From Bacillus sp. SD075 (GTDB lineage Bacteria; Bacillota; Bacilli; Bacillales; DSM-1321), in contig NZ_JADILK010000012.1 of the NCBI RefSeq assembly GCF_017355165.1, positions 1 to 64,000 of the forward strand: a stretch of DNA of 64,000 nt. The letters run 5' to 3'. Positions within the stretch are counted from its first letter, which is position 1; each line of letters begins with the position of its first letter. Under the pieces are notes generated by a model. That model saw nothing but the letters and a program-made list of their open reading frames with translations, ran no database searches and was not told the origin of the DNA. The translations under genes and the position numbers were made by a program. Positions 1 through 8,177 of this stretch are shown here, piece by piece.

Positions 1-23
1 TAATGCCCCTCTTTTCGCTTTCA

Positions 24-464
24 TCACTCAGCGTCAAAAACTTCTACTTTTTCCATTTTGTCGCCATTTTTCATAGCTTTGGCTGTTTCAAGTCCAGATG
101 TCACTTTACCGAATACTGTGTGAACACCGTTAAGATGCGGTTGTGGTTCGTGCACGATAAAGAATTGGCTAGAGCCTGTATCTTTCCCAGCATGTGCCAT
201 CGATAGGCTTCCTGCCTCATGTTTGTGAGGGTTGCCTACTGTTTCACATTTGATTTGCTTGCCGCTTCCGCCTGCACCCGTACCTGTTGGATCTCCGCCT
301 TGGCTTACGAAACCAGGGATGACACGGTGAAAGACCACTCCATTATAAAATCCTGTGTTTGCTAAGTTTTCGAAGTTAGCCACTGTGTTCGGTGCTTCGT
401 TCGGGAAAAGGTCGAATTCGATCTTTTCTCCATTTGCCATAAGTATGTATCCTTTTTTAGCCAT
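24..464 (-). CDS. ppiB: Peptidyl-prolyl cis-trans isomerase, cyclophilin type
   Basis: A cytoplasmic cyclophilin of 146 residues that would catalyse cis-trans isomerisation of proline peptide bonds during protein folding. The family signatures are clear: [19 protein letters not shown] in the first half and [15 protein letters not shown] later, with the catalytic Arg in HRV. There are no signal or membrane segments and the length is normal for PpiB. I chose ATG at 464 because an AAAGGAG site lies 6-10 bases upstream; an extension to 536 adds a hydrophobic leader without a ribosome site. A second, longer cyclophilin lies at 53.7-54.3 kb. Confidence 0.93.
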   Translation of the reverse strand: MAKKGYILMANGEKIEFDLFPNEAPNTVANFENLANTGFYNGVVFHRVIPGFVSQGGDPTGTGAGGSGKQIKCETVGNPHKHEAGSLSMAHAGKDTGSSQFFIVHEPQPHLNGVHTVFGKVTSGLETAKAMKNGDKMEKVEVFDAE

Positions 465-625
465 GTAAAACATCTCCTTTAATATGAACTGAATCAAATC
501 TAATAGTACCATTTTTAGAAGCAGAAAGAAAAGCAAGCGCTACTTATTTAGAATTGTATCATTATACATTCCTATATTTTTTCTTTTATAATGGGATAGA
601 TCCATTATTTAAAGGGGGAAAAAAC

Positions 626-1618
626 ATGATACAGCAATTTGATGCATTAGTCGTGAACAAGAAAGAGGATCAATTCACCGTTAACATTCAGCAACTATCA
701 CTTGATGATCTACCTCAAGGCGAAGTGCTCATCCGTGTTCATTATTCCGGTGTGAACTATAAAGATAGCCTCGCCACCATTCCTAATGGAAACATTGTCA
801 GCAGCTATCCGATCGTTCCAGGAATTGATATGGCTGGTGTCATCGTTTCATCTGAAGACTCGCGCTTTAAAGAAGGGGACGAAGTCCTTGCGACCTCTTA
901 TGGGATTGGCGTTTCGCAATCCGGCGGCTACAGTCAATTTGCCCGTGTTCCTGCAGAGTGGATCGTCCCGCTTCCCGATGGCCTTACAATGAAAGAGGCA
1001 ATGATCATCGGTACGGCCGGTTTCACTGCAGCCTTATCGGTTCTGCGGCTGGAGGAAAATAACCTCACCCCTGAGCAAGGGAGCATTCTCGTCACTGGTG
1101 CAACTGGCGGGGTGGGCAGTTTCGCAGTTGCGATCCTTTCCAAACTTGGCTATTCCGTGGAAGCAAGTACTGGAAAAGAATCGGAACATGGTTACTTAAA
1201 GGAAATCGGTGCAACGACCATTGTATCGCGGGAAGATGTATATGATGGCAAGCTGCGGGCACTGGGCAAACAGAAGTGGAGCGGGGCGGTGGATCCCGTC
1301 GGCGGTGAACCGCTAGCCTCGGTCCTTAGCCAAATCAAGTATGGCGGAGCTGTTGCAGTCAGTGGGTTGACAGCTGGTACAAGCCTTCCTGCCACCGTCT
1401 TTCCATTCATCCTAAGGGGGGTTAATTTACTTGGGATCGATTCGGTCAATTGCCCGATGGATACTAGATTGAAAGTTTGGCAACGCCTTGCTACCGACTT
1501 TAAACCCGAGCATTTAAAACAGCTCGTTCAACAGGAAATTACACTGGAAGAATTGCCTGACGTCCTTCCTACCCTTTTAAAAGGGGAAGCAAGAGGCAGA
1601 ACGATCGTTAAGCTATAA
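626..1618 (+). CDS. Zinc-free quinone oxidoreductase / acrylyl-CoA reductase family (YhdH/YhfP type)
   Basis: An MDR-superfamily NADPH-dependent oxidoreductase of 330 residues. The N-terminal GroES-like domain contains HYSGVNYKDSLA and the Rossmann domain contains the dinucleotide motif VTGATGGVGSFA around residues 150-165. The structural-zinc cysteine cluster of classical alcohol dehydrogenases is absent, as expected for YhdH/YhfP proteins, which reduce acrylyl-CoA or quinone-like substrates. The start is ATG at 626 behind AAAGGGGG. It is a single gene diverging from ppiB and ends in a bidirectional hairpin. The exact substrate cannot be told from sequence. Confidence 0.88.
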   Translation: MIQQFDALVVNKKEDQFTVNIQQLSLDDLPQGEVLIRVHYSGVNYKDSLATIPNGNIVSSYPIVPGIDMAGVIVSSEDSRFKEGDEVLATSYGIGVSQSGGYSQFARVPAEWIVPLPDGLTMKEAMIIGTAGFTAALSVLRLEENNLTPEQGSILVTGATGGVGSFAVAILSKLGYSVEASTGKESEHGYLKEIGATTIVSREDVYDGKLRALGKQKWSGAVDPVGGEPLASVLSQIKYGGAVAVSGLTAGTSLPATVFPFILRGVNLLGIDSVNCPMDTRLKVWQRLATDFKPEHLKQLVQQEITLEELPDVLPTLLKGEARGRTIVKL

Positions 1619-1621
1619 ACC

Positions 1622-1656
1622 AAAAAGTGACGAGAGCATGGCTTCTCGTCACTTTT
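1622..1656. terminator. Bidirectional intrinsic terminator
   Basis: A 13-bp stem (AAAAGTGACGAGA / TCTCGTCACTTTT) with an 8-base loop sits between the convergent oxidoreductase and sensor kinase and touches the kinase stop codon. A/T runs flank both sides, so it could serve both transcripts. Confidence 0.8.
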
Positions 1657-3122
1657 CATTGTGTACTTTCATTGATGGGAAGACTGATATCTACAATCGT
1701 CCCTTCTCCCACTTCGCTGCTGAACTGAATTTCCCCATTATGTTCATGGATGATTTTAGTACTGACCATGAGCCCAAACCCTGTTCCTTTTTCAGAGGTG
1801 CTATAAAAAGGCTGCCCAAGATGTTTCATGCGCTCATTTGAGATTCCACAGCCTTGGTCAATGAATCGGATCATTGCAGATCCTCCTTCATGGAGTACCT
1901 GTATATGAAGTTTGCCGCCATTCGGCATGGCTTCTATCGCATTATTGACGACATTCGTGAATACTTGTTTCAACTGATTCGGTTCGCCAAAGACAGAAGC
2001 CGAATCCGTATTATATTCCTTGATGATTTCAACATCATTCAATATCGCTTGAAACTCGGATAACGTAATCACACTATCCAATATATCGTTAAGCTGAATG
2101 AATTCACAAACCTTTGCTTCAGGCTCTGCTAAACTTAAAAATTCATTGGCCAGGGTTTCGATTTTTCCAACTTCACTGACCGTCATTTCAAGATAGTCCT
2201 TTTGCTCAGGGTCTTCTCTTAATAATTGTAAAAATCCTTTGACCGTCGTTAATGGATTTCTTATTTCATGTGCGATGCCAGCAGCCATCTGTCCTACCGC
2301 CGATAACATATTGGATTGACAGATCAGTTCTTCGGTCTTTTTACGCTCCGTAATATCCCTACAGAATACCTGTATGGCTGGTTGACCTTTATAAATAATC
2401 GGAAGGCCGAGTGTTTCTCCATAAAATACTTGTCCGTCAAGCCGAATGAACTTTTGTTCCAGTAAGCCAACCGCCTGATGATCGTCCCTCATGATCTCGA
2501 TTCTTTTTTGTACACTTTCCCGGGACTCCAGGTGAACGAACTGAAAAACCGATTTACCAATAATATCTTCCACACTATCCATCCCAAGCATTTTTGCCCC
2601 CATGGGATTCATATATTCGATGATCCCATTACGATGCACAAAAATCGCTTCAGGTGACACCTCCACTAAACTGCGATACCTTTGCTCACTTTCCTTCAAG
2701 GCAGCTTCAGCAAGTTTTTGATTCGTGATGTCCCGATAAACGAAAACCAGTGCACACGGCTCATTTCCATCATCCCGGATATTGAACAGGGAAATGCTTA
2801 CATCGATTAACTGGCCGTCCTTCTTTAGCCTGACCGTTTCAAAGCCTTTCTTTTGTATCCCTGACTTAATTTGGTCATGCAATTCATTGACTGACTCCTT
2901 CAAGAAATCAGGAATAATTGGAAACGGCATGCCAAGCAGCTCATCATTCGTCCAACCGAAAAACTCTTCAAAAGCTGCATTCACTTGAAGGGTCTTACCA
3001 TCCAGATCAACAATGGAAATGGCGTCCGGGTTGTTCTCCATGAAAGACTTAAATTTCTCGGTATTATCCTCCGGCTGTTCCCCCATTTGCCCCTGTCCAT
3101 AATTAATAAGCCTTTTACTCAT
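1656..3122 (-). CDS. PAS-PAS sensor histidine kinase (sporulation-kinase-like)
   Basis: A 488-residue soluble histidine kinase without membrane segments. Two PAS domains (about 25-135 and 145-260, each ending in a PAC-like RDIT motif) precede the HisKA dimerisation domain with HEIRNPLTTVKGF (phospho-acceptor His285). The ATPase domain carries NNAIEAM (N box), DQGCGIS (G1) and GTGFGLMVS (G2). No response regulator is adjacent. This orphan, cytoplasmic, multi-PAS build is that of the Bacillus kinases KinA/KinE that feed the Spo0F phosphorelay; assignment to that pathway is inference. The ATG at 3122 has a GAAAGGA site about 12 bases upstream; a later ATG at codon 13 is possible. Confidence 0.85.
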   Translation of the reverse strand: MSKRLINYGQGQMGEQPEDNTEKFKSFMENNPDAISIVDLDGKTLQVNAAFEEFFGWTNDELLGMPFPIIPDFLKESVNELHDQIKSGIQKKGFETVRLKKDGQLIDVSISLFNIRDDGNEPCALVFVYRDITNQKLAEAALKESEQRYRSLVEVSPEAIFVHRNGIIEYMNPMGAKMLGMDSVEDIIGKSVFQFVHLESRESVQKRIEIMRDDHQAVGLLEQKFIRLDGQVFYGETLGLPIIYKGQPAIQVFCRDITERKKTEELICQSNMLSAVGQMAAGIAHEIRNPLTTVKGFLQLLREDPEQKDYLEMTVSEVGKIETLANEFLSLAEPEAKVCEFIQLNDILDSVITLSEFQAILNDVEIIKEYNTDSASVFGEPNQLKQVFTNVVNNAIEAMPNGGKLHIQVLHEGGSAMIRFIDQGCGISNERMKHLGQPFYSTSEKGTGFGLMVSTKIIHEHNGEIQFSSEVGEGTIVDISLPINESTQ

Positions 3123-3236
3123 CTATATTTTTATTCCTTTCTTAACCGGAAATTCACAGTCTCAATTTTACAGTATCAGTAAATTATTTGCCAGTTTTAT
3201 CATATGATTTTTCCTAGTTAGAGATGGATGTACAAA

Positions 3237-3265
3237 GAGGCCAAACCTCCGTAAGGTTCAGCCTC
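3237..3265 (-). terminator. Terminator of cwlJ
   Basis: A hairpin GAGGC-tg-AACCT / AGGTT-tg-GCCTC just after the cwlJ stop, followed on the minus strand by a short T-rich stretch. Confidence 0.6.
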
Positions 3266-3269
3266 CTCC

Positions 3270-3698
3270 TTAAAATGTATTATAAATATTTGGACATTCT
3301 GTACCTGTTGGTTCATAAAAGCAATGGAGCTTGAACCGCCCAACCAGTGGCTGATTATACCAGGTTGCCGGACAATCTCCAGGTGGCCTGAAGTACCATA
3401 GGCTAAATTTAGAGGGCCATAGCCTTTCACCCATTACACTTCGGCGTGCAAGCCTTTTTTCCCTCTCCCTTGCCCGCTGATAAAAATACCCCTTCTGTAC
3501 AGCCTCAAAAGCATGCTCTTGGTAAATCATGTCTGGAATCGTCCTCAGCCCTTTGAAATCGGAACAATTCGACCTAATCCGATTGACTCCTACATTACCG
3601 ATCATCAACATGCCTTGATCCCCTTCACCCTCACCTTCCGCTCTAAGCAATCTTGCCAATAAGGCAAGATCTGCATCAGTGTGCTTTACAACGGCCAT
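3270..3698 (-). CDS. cwlJ: Spore cortex-lytic cell wall hydrolase CwlJ
   Basis: A 142-residue SleB/CwlJ-family hydrolase that acts on spore cortex peptidoglycan during germination. In B. subtilis it sits at the coat-cortex boundary and is activated by Ca-DPA. The family blocks are all visible: LLARLLRAEGEGEG (catalytic Glu region), GNVGVNRIRSNC, YFYQRA and the C-terminal KFSLWYFRPPGDCPATWYNQ. It has no signal peptide, unlike SleB, which identifies it as CwlJ. A very strong site, GGAGGTGATGGG, abuts the ATG. The coat protein gene gerQ, often next to cwlJ and required by it, is not in this window. Confidence 0.94.
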   Translation of the reverse strand: MAVVKHTDADLALLARLLRAEGEGEGDQGMLMIGNVGVNRIRSNCSDFKGLRTIPDMIYQEHAFEAVQKGYFYQRAREREKRLARRSVMGERLWPSKFSLWYFRPPGDCPATWYNQPLVGRFKLHCFYEPTGTECPNIYNTF

Positions 3699-3801
3699 CC
3701 CATCACCTCCACTTTTTTATCCTATGCCCAGGTATGGAAAAATACTCCGTTTATTAACAAAATCTTCATATGGAGTACACGTCCTATCAATAAAACAACC
3801 C

Positions 3802-3807
3802 TATACT
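3802..3807 (+). promoter_or_regulatory. Possible -10 element upstream of structured RNA copy A
   Basis: TATACT lies six bases before the conserved double-hairpin motif. No convincing -35 hexamer is present at 16-18 bases, so the promoter may use another sigma factor or an activator. Confidence 0.35.
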
Positions 3808-3810
3808 TAA

Positions 3811-3866
3811 GTAAGGCTGGATAGCACGCGTGGCTATCATGGTATTTGGCGAAGGCGGGGCCAATG
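3811..3866 (+). ncRNA. Conserved double-hairpin RNA motif, copy A
   Basis: This 56-base stretch aligns with 12975-13029 with one gap (about 43 of 54 positions identical). It folds into two adjacent hairpins. The first is GATAGC, loop acgcgtg, GCTATC. The second pairs GGTAT-t-TGGC with GCCA-ATGCT around the loop gaaggcggg. Differences between the copies preserve the pairing (A-T becomes G-C in stem 1; G-U and A-U exchanges in stem 2), while loop bases are almost unchanged. One reading frame is closed by a TAG inside the motif. A hairpin at 3887-3909 could end a roughly 100-base transcript. I cannot match it with certainty to a named RNA family. Confidence 0.55.
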
Positions 3867-3880
3867 CTTCTATAATACAT

Positions 3881-3915
3881 AAAAAAAAGGCGGCACAAAT
3901 TGTGCCGTCTTTCCT
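3881..3915. terminator. Terminator of the DUF1292 gene, possibly also of RNA copy A
   Basis: A hairpin GGCGGCACAA / TTGTGCCGTC is followed on the minus strand by eight T residues, ideal for the DUF1292 transcript. On the plus strand the tail is only moderately T-rich. Confidence 0.75.
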
Positions 3916-3919
3916 CTTG

Positions 3920-4189
3920 TCATTCTTTCGCTTCAAATGCCGCTTCAAACGCCAATGATACCTTTTCGAACTCTTCATCCGATTCGATATCGAGCAGTTC
4001 ACCTTCACCTTCGACCCTGAAAAAGAAAATATCGATATCTTCATCTGTATCCTCTTCAATATCTTCAAGCAAACCAACTGCAACATATTCCGTTCCTTCT
4101 ACATCCAATGATCCTAAAACCTCAACTTCATGGCCTTCATCACTGTCATCGGTAAGGGTGAAAACCTCACCTTCACGAATTTTTCCCAT
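3920..4189 (-). CDS. DUF1292 family acidic protein
   Basis: An 89-residue, strongly acidic protein with the beta-rich DUF1292 core (GEVFTLTDDSDEGHEVEVLG, then EYVAVGLLE and IDIFFFRVE). B. subtilis YrzB is a member; the function is unknown. Here it stands alone rather than with the yrrK/yrzL genes that usually accompany yrzB, so it may be a paralogue. The AGGAGAGG site 4-5 bases before ATG supports the start, and a perfect terminator follows. Confidence 0.85.
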   Translation of the reverse strand: MGKIREGEVFTLTDDSDEGHEVEVLGSLDVEGTEYVAVGLLEDIEEDTDEDIDIFFFRVEGEGELLDIESDEEFEKVSLAFEAAFEAKE

Positions 4190-4510
4190 ACTACCTCTCC
4201 TCTCATATCCATTAATAATGGAGTTGTTTCCATAGTATATCGACTATTCCATTTAGAAACAAATTTTAGCCATGGAAAATGATAATACCATTCTTTCCAT
4301 GAAAAGAATCAATCAAGAGATATTATGGAAGAAAAGTATTATCCACTAAGTTATTTTTCATTTTTTTATGATTCACCAACACTTTCCCTTTTTAACACCA
4401 TTTATAAAATTATCTAAAAACGGCTATAAAAATGTAATTAAATTCCGAATAATCTTATATATACTAATATTAGCTTATTGCACCTGGATATAATGAAGGA
4501 GGAAGATTTC
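4190..4510. other. Intergenic region, AT-rich
   Basis: This 321-base stretch divides divergent genes. It is very AT-rich and holds promoter-like TATAAT/TATACT-type hexamers, but I see no open frame with a ribosome site and no convincing operator. Confidence 0.5.
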
Positions 4511-4897
4511 TTGGCTGCGAAAAGGGTCGATCATATTGGCGTTGTTGTAAAAGATCTTGAAAAATCCATCGCTTTTTATCAAGATGTGCTGGATTTAAAA
4601 TTAAAAGCACGCATGACTCATACCAATGGGGTAATCGAACTGGCATTCCTCGGTTACGAAGAGTCGGATGAAACAGAAATAGAATTGATTCAGGGATATA
4701 GCGACACACTCCCATCTGAAGCAACGATCCACCATTTTGCCATTACCGTGGATGATATCGAAGTAGAATATGCAAGGATCAAAAGCTTGGATAACACCGA
4801 GCTGATTGATGAAGAAATAGTCACCCTTCCAAATGGTTATCGCTATTTCTACGTTTATGGACCGGAAAAAGAGTGGATTGAATTTTTCCAAAGGTAA
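4511..4897 (+). CDS. VOC-family (glyoxalase/bleomycin-resistance fold) protein
   Basis: A 128-residue vicinal-oxygen-chelate protein made of two beta-alpha-beta-beta-beta modules: RVDHIGVVVKDLEKSIAFYQ at the N-terminus and TIHHFAITVDDIEVEYARIK in the second half, closing with YFYVYGPEKEWIEFFQ. The His and Glu positions fit a metal site like that of lactoylglutathione lyase or methylmalonyl-CoA epimerase-type members, but the substrate is not predictable. I place the start at TTG 4511, eight bases after AAGGAGG; an ATG at 4493 would overlap that site. Confidence 0.82.
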   Translation: MAAKRVDHIGVVVKDLEKSIAFYQDVLDLKLKARMTHTNGVIELAFLGYEESDETEIELIQGYSDTLPSEATIHHFAITVDDIEVEYARIKSLDNTELIDEEIVTLPNGYRYFYVYGPEKEWIEFFQR

Positions 4898-4910
4898 AAA
4901 GTTTCATACT

Positions 4911-4945
4911 AAAAAAAGCAGAGTCTTAGAGATTTCTGCTTTTTT
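4911..4945 (+). terminator. Terminator after the VOC gene
   Basis: AAAAAGCAGA pairs with TCTGCTTTTT around a 12-base loop and ends in a T run. Confidence 0.75.
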
Positions 4946-5121
4946 AACGTTCACTCTACACGCCGCTTCTTCAATGTTCAACAAAATTCACAGGCAAAAG
5001 AACTTTCCTTACTATCAATAAAGTAATTTCTTAATACACCGCATTTATCCTAAGTTGTAAAGCCCGAATTACATTAGCGGGCGCGGTAGCCACTTCATCC
5101 TTAAATCCCCTTTCCCCCGTT

Positions 5122-5441
5122 TCACCAGCTTGACTTTTTGACACCCGGCAGTTGCCCTTTATGGGCAAGTTCCCTAAAAACGATACGTGACATGTTGAAT
5201 TTGCGCATATATCCACGAGGCCTCCCCGTTACTCCACAACGATTGTGGACCCTTGTCGGCGAGGAATCACGAGGGAGTCTGGCCAATGCGGCATAATTCC
5301 CTTTCTCCTTGCTTTATGTAAGTCAGGTGGAATGGACAATGCTTCCATCTTGCCAATTGTTCTGCATTTCTATCCACAATCGCCAGCCCCACTATCGTTT
5401 TTCCTGACCTAAGTGAAAAGGCAGCCATTGTCATATACCAT
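5122..5441 (-). pseudogene. rpsN: Broken rpsN: ribosomal protein S14, zinc-independent paralogue
   Basis: The last 62 codons (5122-5310) read as an intact S14 C-terminus: [13 protein letters not shown], then the [21 protein letters not shown] core and [11 protein letters not shown]. The zinc CxxC pair of ordinary S14 is absent, so this is the zinc-free form that Bacillus makes under zinc starvation. Upstream, stop codons break this frame, and the first 30 or so codons cannot be recovered in any one frame, although a good GGAGGGAGG site and ATG at 5441 remain. I judge it a pseudogene. It follows zagA and rpmG in the same direction, as in Zur regulons. Confidence 0.75.
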
Positions 5442-5476
5442 GAACCTCCCTCCTTTTACGGCCATTCTCTTCTAGA

Positions 5477-5499
5477 AAACATAAACATTACGGTTTAAA
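5477..5499. promoter_or_regulatory. Possible Zur operator between rpmG and rpsN remnant
   Basis: The half-site ATTACGGTTTAA matches the right arm of the Bacillus Zur box; the left arm is degenerate. The position fits a separate promoter for the rpsN remnant. Confidence 0.4.
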
Positions 5500-5507
5500 C
5501 CTCAAAA

Positions 5508-5657
5508 TTACTTCGTTTCACGATGAAGCGTGTGCTTCTTTAATCGTGGGCAGTACTTTTTCAATTCGATCCTGTCCGGGTTATTCCGCTTGTTTTTCGT
5601 CGTGATATAATTTCGGTCCCCTGATTCTGTGCATGCTAAAGTAATGTTTACTCTCAT
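5508..5657 (-). CDS. rpmG: Ribosomal protein L33, zinc-independent type
   Basis: A 49-residue L33 protein of the large ribosomal subunit, with the family core [20 protein letters not shown] and the end [10 protein letters not shown]. Only two cysteines remain (C9 and C36); the CxxC pairs needed for zinc binding are lost, with TES where the metal form has TEC. In Bacillus, zinc-free L33 replaces the zinc protein when zinc is scarce. The site AGGAGG lies six bases before ATG. It is 22 bases downstream of zagA, probably in the same transcript. Confidence 0.9.
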   Translation of the reverse strand: MRVNITLACTESGDRNYITTKNKRNNPDRIELKKYCPRLKKHTLHRETK

Positions 5658-5679
5658 TTTTGTTTCCTCCTGAATTTTT

Positions 5680-6873
5680 TTAATGAACGATTTCCATAAA
5701 TGCAGGCAAACGATCTTCATACAGGGACCAATCCTGCTGTAACTCAATTTCCGTCAATAGGCATTGATCTAATTCATTTTCTATTTCCTGTTGATTCATT
5801 TGAATGCCAATCATCACCAGCTCCGTCATCCTGTCACCATATTTGGCATTCCACCGTTCCAATAATTCTGGTGCTTCCTTTAAAATTTGGTGCTGTTCTT
5901 CCTCAGAGTATGCAGCAATCCATTTTCCGGCTGCTTGTAAAGTTAATGACGGTCCTGCCTGCGATAGCAAGCCGGCCGTATCGTTTCTCGTTGCCAGCCA
6001 AATGAAGCCCTTTGCCCTCACCACTTGTACGGGCCAGTTTTCTAACCACTCCATCAGTCTCTCGGGATGAAAGGGTTTTTTCCTTCTGTAAACGAAGGAA
6101 GAAATTCCGTACTCCAGGGTCTCCGGAATATGCTCTTCATTCAATTCCTTTATCCAGCCAGCTCCTTGGCTTGCCTCTTCAAAATCAAATAAATGTGTAT
6201 TCAATACATCCTTTAGCGGCACCTTGGAGTGGTTTGTTTCGATGATTCTCGCATCCGCATTCATTTTATGAAGAACCGCTTTCAATTTCTCAACGGCGGC
6301 AACATCCATTAGATCGATTTTATTTAACAGGATGACATTGGCGAACTCTATCTGATCTATTAATAGATCGACCACTTCCCTGCCATCCGCAGAATCAGTT
6401 GCCTGCATCCTGTCAATAAGTGTTTCTCCGGAAGTGAAGTCTTGCCAAAAGTTATAACCATCAACAACGGTAACCATCGTATCAAGCCGGCAATATTCCG
6501 ATAAATCAATCCCCATGCTTTCATCAACATAGGAGAAGGTTTGGGCCACAGGTACCGGTTCGCTTATCCCAGTCGATTCAATCACGATGTAATCAATATC
6601 CCCTTGTTTCGCCAATTTCTCCACTTCCATCATCAAATCCTCACGAAGCGTACAGCAAATGCAGCCATTCTGCATTTCCACCAGTTTTTCATCCGTCCGG
6701 GTAAACCCTCCCTGTTTGACCAGCGAAGCATCAATATTGATCTCACTCATATCATTAACGATGACGGCAACCTTCAGATCATTTCGATTTTCAAGAATAT
6801 GATTCAAAAGCGTCGTCTTTCCCGCACCAAGGTATCCACTCAATACCGTAACCGGAATTTTCTTCATCTCCAT
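5680..6873 (-). CDS. zagA: COG0523 zinc metallochaperone GTPase ZagA (YciC)
   Basis: A 397-residue G3E-family GTPase, the same length as B. subtilis ZagA. The P-loop GYLGAGKT lies at 13-20, the metal-binding CICC at 71-74, followed by the [12 protein letters not shown] region and the GTPase motif LLNKIDLMD. The CobW C-terminal domain starts near [11 protein letters not shown]. ZagA is induced when Zur is depleted of zinc and delivers zinc to folate synthesis in B. subtilis. ATG at 6873 has AAAGGGG eight bases upstream; ATG at 6867 is the alternative. Two Zur boxes precede it and rpmG follows, which makes the zinc-starvation role secure. Confidence 0.92.
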   Translation of the reverse strand: MEMKKIPVTVLSGYLGAGKTTLLNHILENRNDLKVAVIVNDMSEINIDASLVKQGGFTRTDEKLVEMQNGCICCTLREDLMMEVEKLAKQGDIDYIVIESTGISEPVPVAQTFSYVDESMGIDLSEYCRLDTMVTVVDGYNFWQDFTSGETLIDRMQATDSADGREVVDLLIDQIEFANVILLNKIDLMDVAAVEKLKAVLHKMNADARIIETNHSKVPLKDVLNTHLFDFEEASQGAGWIKELNEEHIPETLEYGISSFVYRRKKPFHPERLMEWLENWPVQVVRAKGFIWLATRNDTAGLLSQAGPSLTLQAAGKWIAAYSEEEQHQILKEAPELLERWNAKYGDRMTELVMIGIQMNQQEIENELDQCLLTEIELQQDWSLYEDRLPAFMEIVH

Positions 6874-6909
6874 CCTTTCCACCCCTTTGCCTGATTTCCT
6901 TCCAATCAT

Positions 6910-6932
6910 AAATCAAAATCATTACGATTTAA
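6910..6932. promoter_or_regulatory. Zur box 1 upstream of zagA
   Basis: The palindrome AAATCAAAATCATTACGATT closely fits the Zur operator (AAATCGTAATNATTACGTTT). It lies in the leader, downstream of the promoter. Confidence 0.7.
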
Positions 6933-6968
6933 ACGCTAAAGCTATCGCTTTTATAAAAACACTCCCTT

Positions 6969-6998
6969 ATCATAAAACGTAATCATTACTATTTGCAA
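6969..6998 (-). promoter_or_regulatory. SigA promoter of zagA overlapped by Zur box 2
   Basis: On the minus strand, TTGCAA (6993-6998) and TATGAT (6969-6974) are 18 bases apart. The spacer holds a second Zur palindrome, AAAACGTAATCATTACTATT (6974-6993), which would block RNA polymerase when zinc is sufficient. Confidence 0.7.
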
Positions 6999-7131
6999 GT
7001 TTTTTTCAAAATTACCTCCGAATACTTTTCCCGAACAAATGTAATCACGATTGCTCCGATACTGCTGCATGGGCATTCACGGATAAATGAAAAGTGCTGA
7101 CATTCTTCATAAAACTAAAAATAAAATTTAA

Positions 7132-7185
7132 ATGGAAGCCCAATCACACTAACATCAAGTGTAATGAACCTCCATTGCTTTTTTT
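7132..7185. terminator. Hairpin downstream of the 7301-7471 gene
   Basis: Outer arms AATGGA/TCCATT and inner arms CACACT/AGTGT form a long imperfect hairpin. Plus-strand reading ends in seven T residues; minus-strand reading has an A/T-rich tail. No plus-strand gene precedes it. Confidence 0.4.
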
Positions 7186-7300
7186 ATCATTTATTGTCCT
7201 TCCATATTGACAAGCAACTGATCATCAACAACGTTTCATTATCCAATACATTTTTCTTTATCATTGTTGCAATTCAAGAAAAAATCATTGATTACTGTCC

Positions 7301-7471
7301 TTATTCCGCCATTTCCCACCCTGAAGATTTTACTGTCTCTTGTTCAAAAGTTTCAATCTCTCTCTGTTTCGCCAGTTTAGAAGCTTGTGACACGGACCAC
7401 GTTAAATTCCCAAAGGCAATCACTGTCCCGATCGAGATAACCAACACCTTTTTACAAAGTATTTTCTTCAA
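7301..7471 (-). CDS. Small secreted or membrane-anchored peptide (56 residues)
   Basis: This gene starts with TTG at 7471, six bases after a consensus AGGAGG. The protein begins with lysines (KKILCKK), has a 17-residue hydrophobic segment (VLVISIGTVIAFGNLTW), then SVSQAS resembling a signal peptidase site, and a charged 25-residue tail rich in Glu and Lys. It could be an exported peptide or a single-pass anchor. I do not recognise the family. Phr-type signalling peptides have a similar build, but no rap gene is nearby. The reading relies on the ribosome site and signal-like sequence. Confidence 0.55.
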   Translation of the reverse strand: MKKILCKKVLVISIGTVIAFGNLTWSVSQASKLAKQREIETFEQETVKSSGWEMAE

Positions 7472-7592
7472 TAGCTTCCTCCTGAGAATGTATTGGAATA
7501 CTCTAAATATAAACCAACATTGTTAACCTAACATGGAGAAGCTGTAAATGTACGAATTTTTTTTTGTACATATGTAAACTTAAGTTTGCACA

Positions 7593-7622
7593 CAAAAAAG
7601 CTGAGTGCATATGCAGTCAGCT
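7593..7622 (-). terminator. Terminator of the GIY-YIG gene
   Basis: AGCTGACTGCAT / ATGCACTCAGCT forms a 12-bp stem with one mismatch, followed by six T residues on the minus strand. Confidence 0.75.
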
Positions 7623-7637
7623 CTTCATAGGTACTCC

Positions 7638-8012
7638 TTACTTATAAAACACTTTGTCGACGTTGTATTTAGCATGAAGTTTATTGATCATGTACGTTTC
7701 ATAGATTTCACGTTCCATAGCGTCTTCGACTAAAAGAATGTCAATTTTCTTGACTTCATTACGATGCTCTTTAATCGGAGAAACATTATCCTCGAAATGC
7801 TTCTTGACCCTTGGTCTTAATTTACGAGCTTTACCGACAAAGATAAGCTCATCTTTTTCATTGTAAAACAAGATGATGCCGCCTTTATCACGGGGAATCA
7901 AATGAAAATCGATAAATCCGTAAATTTCAGGAATGACAGCTTCGTCTCCTTCTATAACTTGCTTTCTTTGTTTGATGCTTATATCCGCTGTTGGGATTTC
8001 AATTTTTATCAA
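7638..8012 (-). CDS. GIY-YIG nuclease-domain protein
   Basis: A 124-residue protein whose core (GGIILFYNEKDELIFVGKAR, then LRPRVKKHF) matches the N-terminal GIY-YIG domain of UvrC, with IIL-F and IFVGKA standing for the GIY and YIG elements. A late Glu (EREIYETYMINKL) fits the metal-binding residue. It is far shorter than UvrC and lacks the UVR and helix-hairpin-helix parts, so it belongs to the small stand-alone GIY-YIG proteins of Bacillus whose role is unknown. The start is TTG at 8012 behind GAGGACGTG, a somewhat distant ribosome site. Confidence 0.75.
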   Translation of the reverse strand: MIKIEIPTADISIKQRKQVIEGDEAVIPEIYGFIDFHLIPRDKGGIILFYNEKDELIFVGKARKLRPRVKKHFEDNVSPIKEHRNEVKKIDILLVEDAMEREIYETYMINKLHAKYNVDKVFYK

Positions 8013-8177
8013 TATAATTCACGTCCTCTATTTGTATAAGGTGAAACTTTTCAATCGGAATCAAAACTCCGGTTTCACGCCAGGCTCATCTCTTTAGTCT
8101 TAAAGGTAAATGGTATCATAATTATGAATGAAAAGCCATGTATGCCTTGATCGTTTTAGTTGATTCTGGATTAAATA

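Noticed and set aside
3811-3866. A known metabolite riboswitch
   Set aside because: The conserved bases do not fit the SAM, TPP, glycine, c-di-GMP, c-di-AMP, purine, fluoride, THF or preQ1 consensus as I remember them, and copy A has no gene directly downstream on its strand.
3787-4086. 99-codon minus-strand frame inside the DUF1292 gene
   Set aside because: A shadow of the real gene in another frame, running through its terminator.
5031-5216. 61-codon minus-strand frame at the rpsN remnant
   Set aside because: It is a different frame of the S14 C-terminus; the S14 frame has the conserved protein.
7164-7526. 120-codon plus-strand frame
   Set aside because: No ribosome site, Ser/Phe/Ile-rich antisense composition, and it is opposite the better supported 7301-7471 gene.
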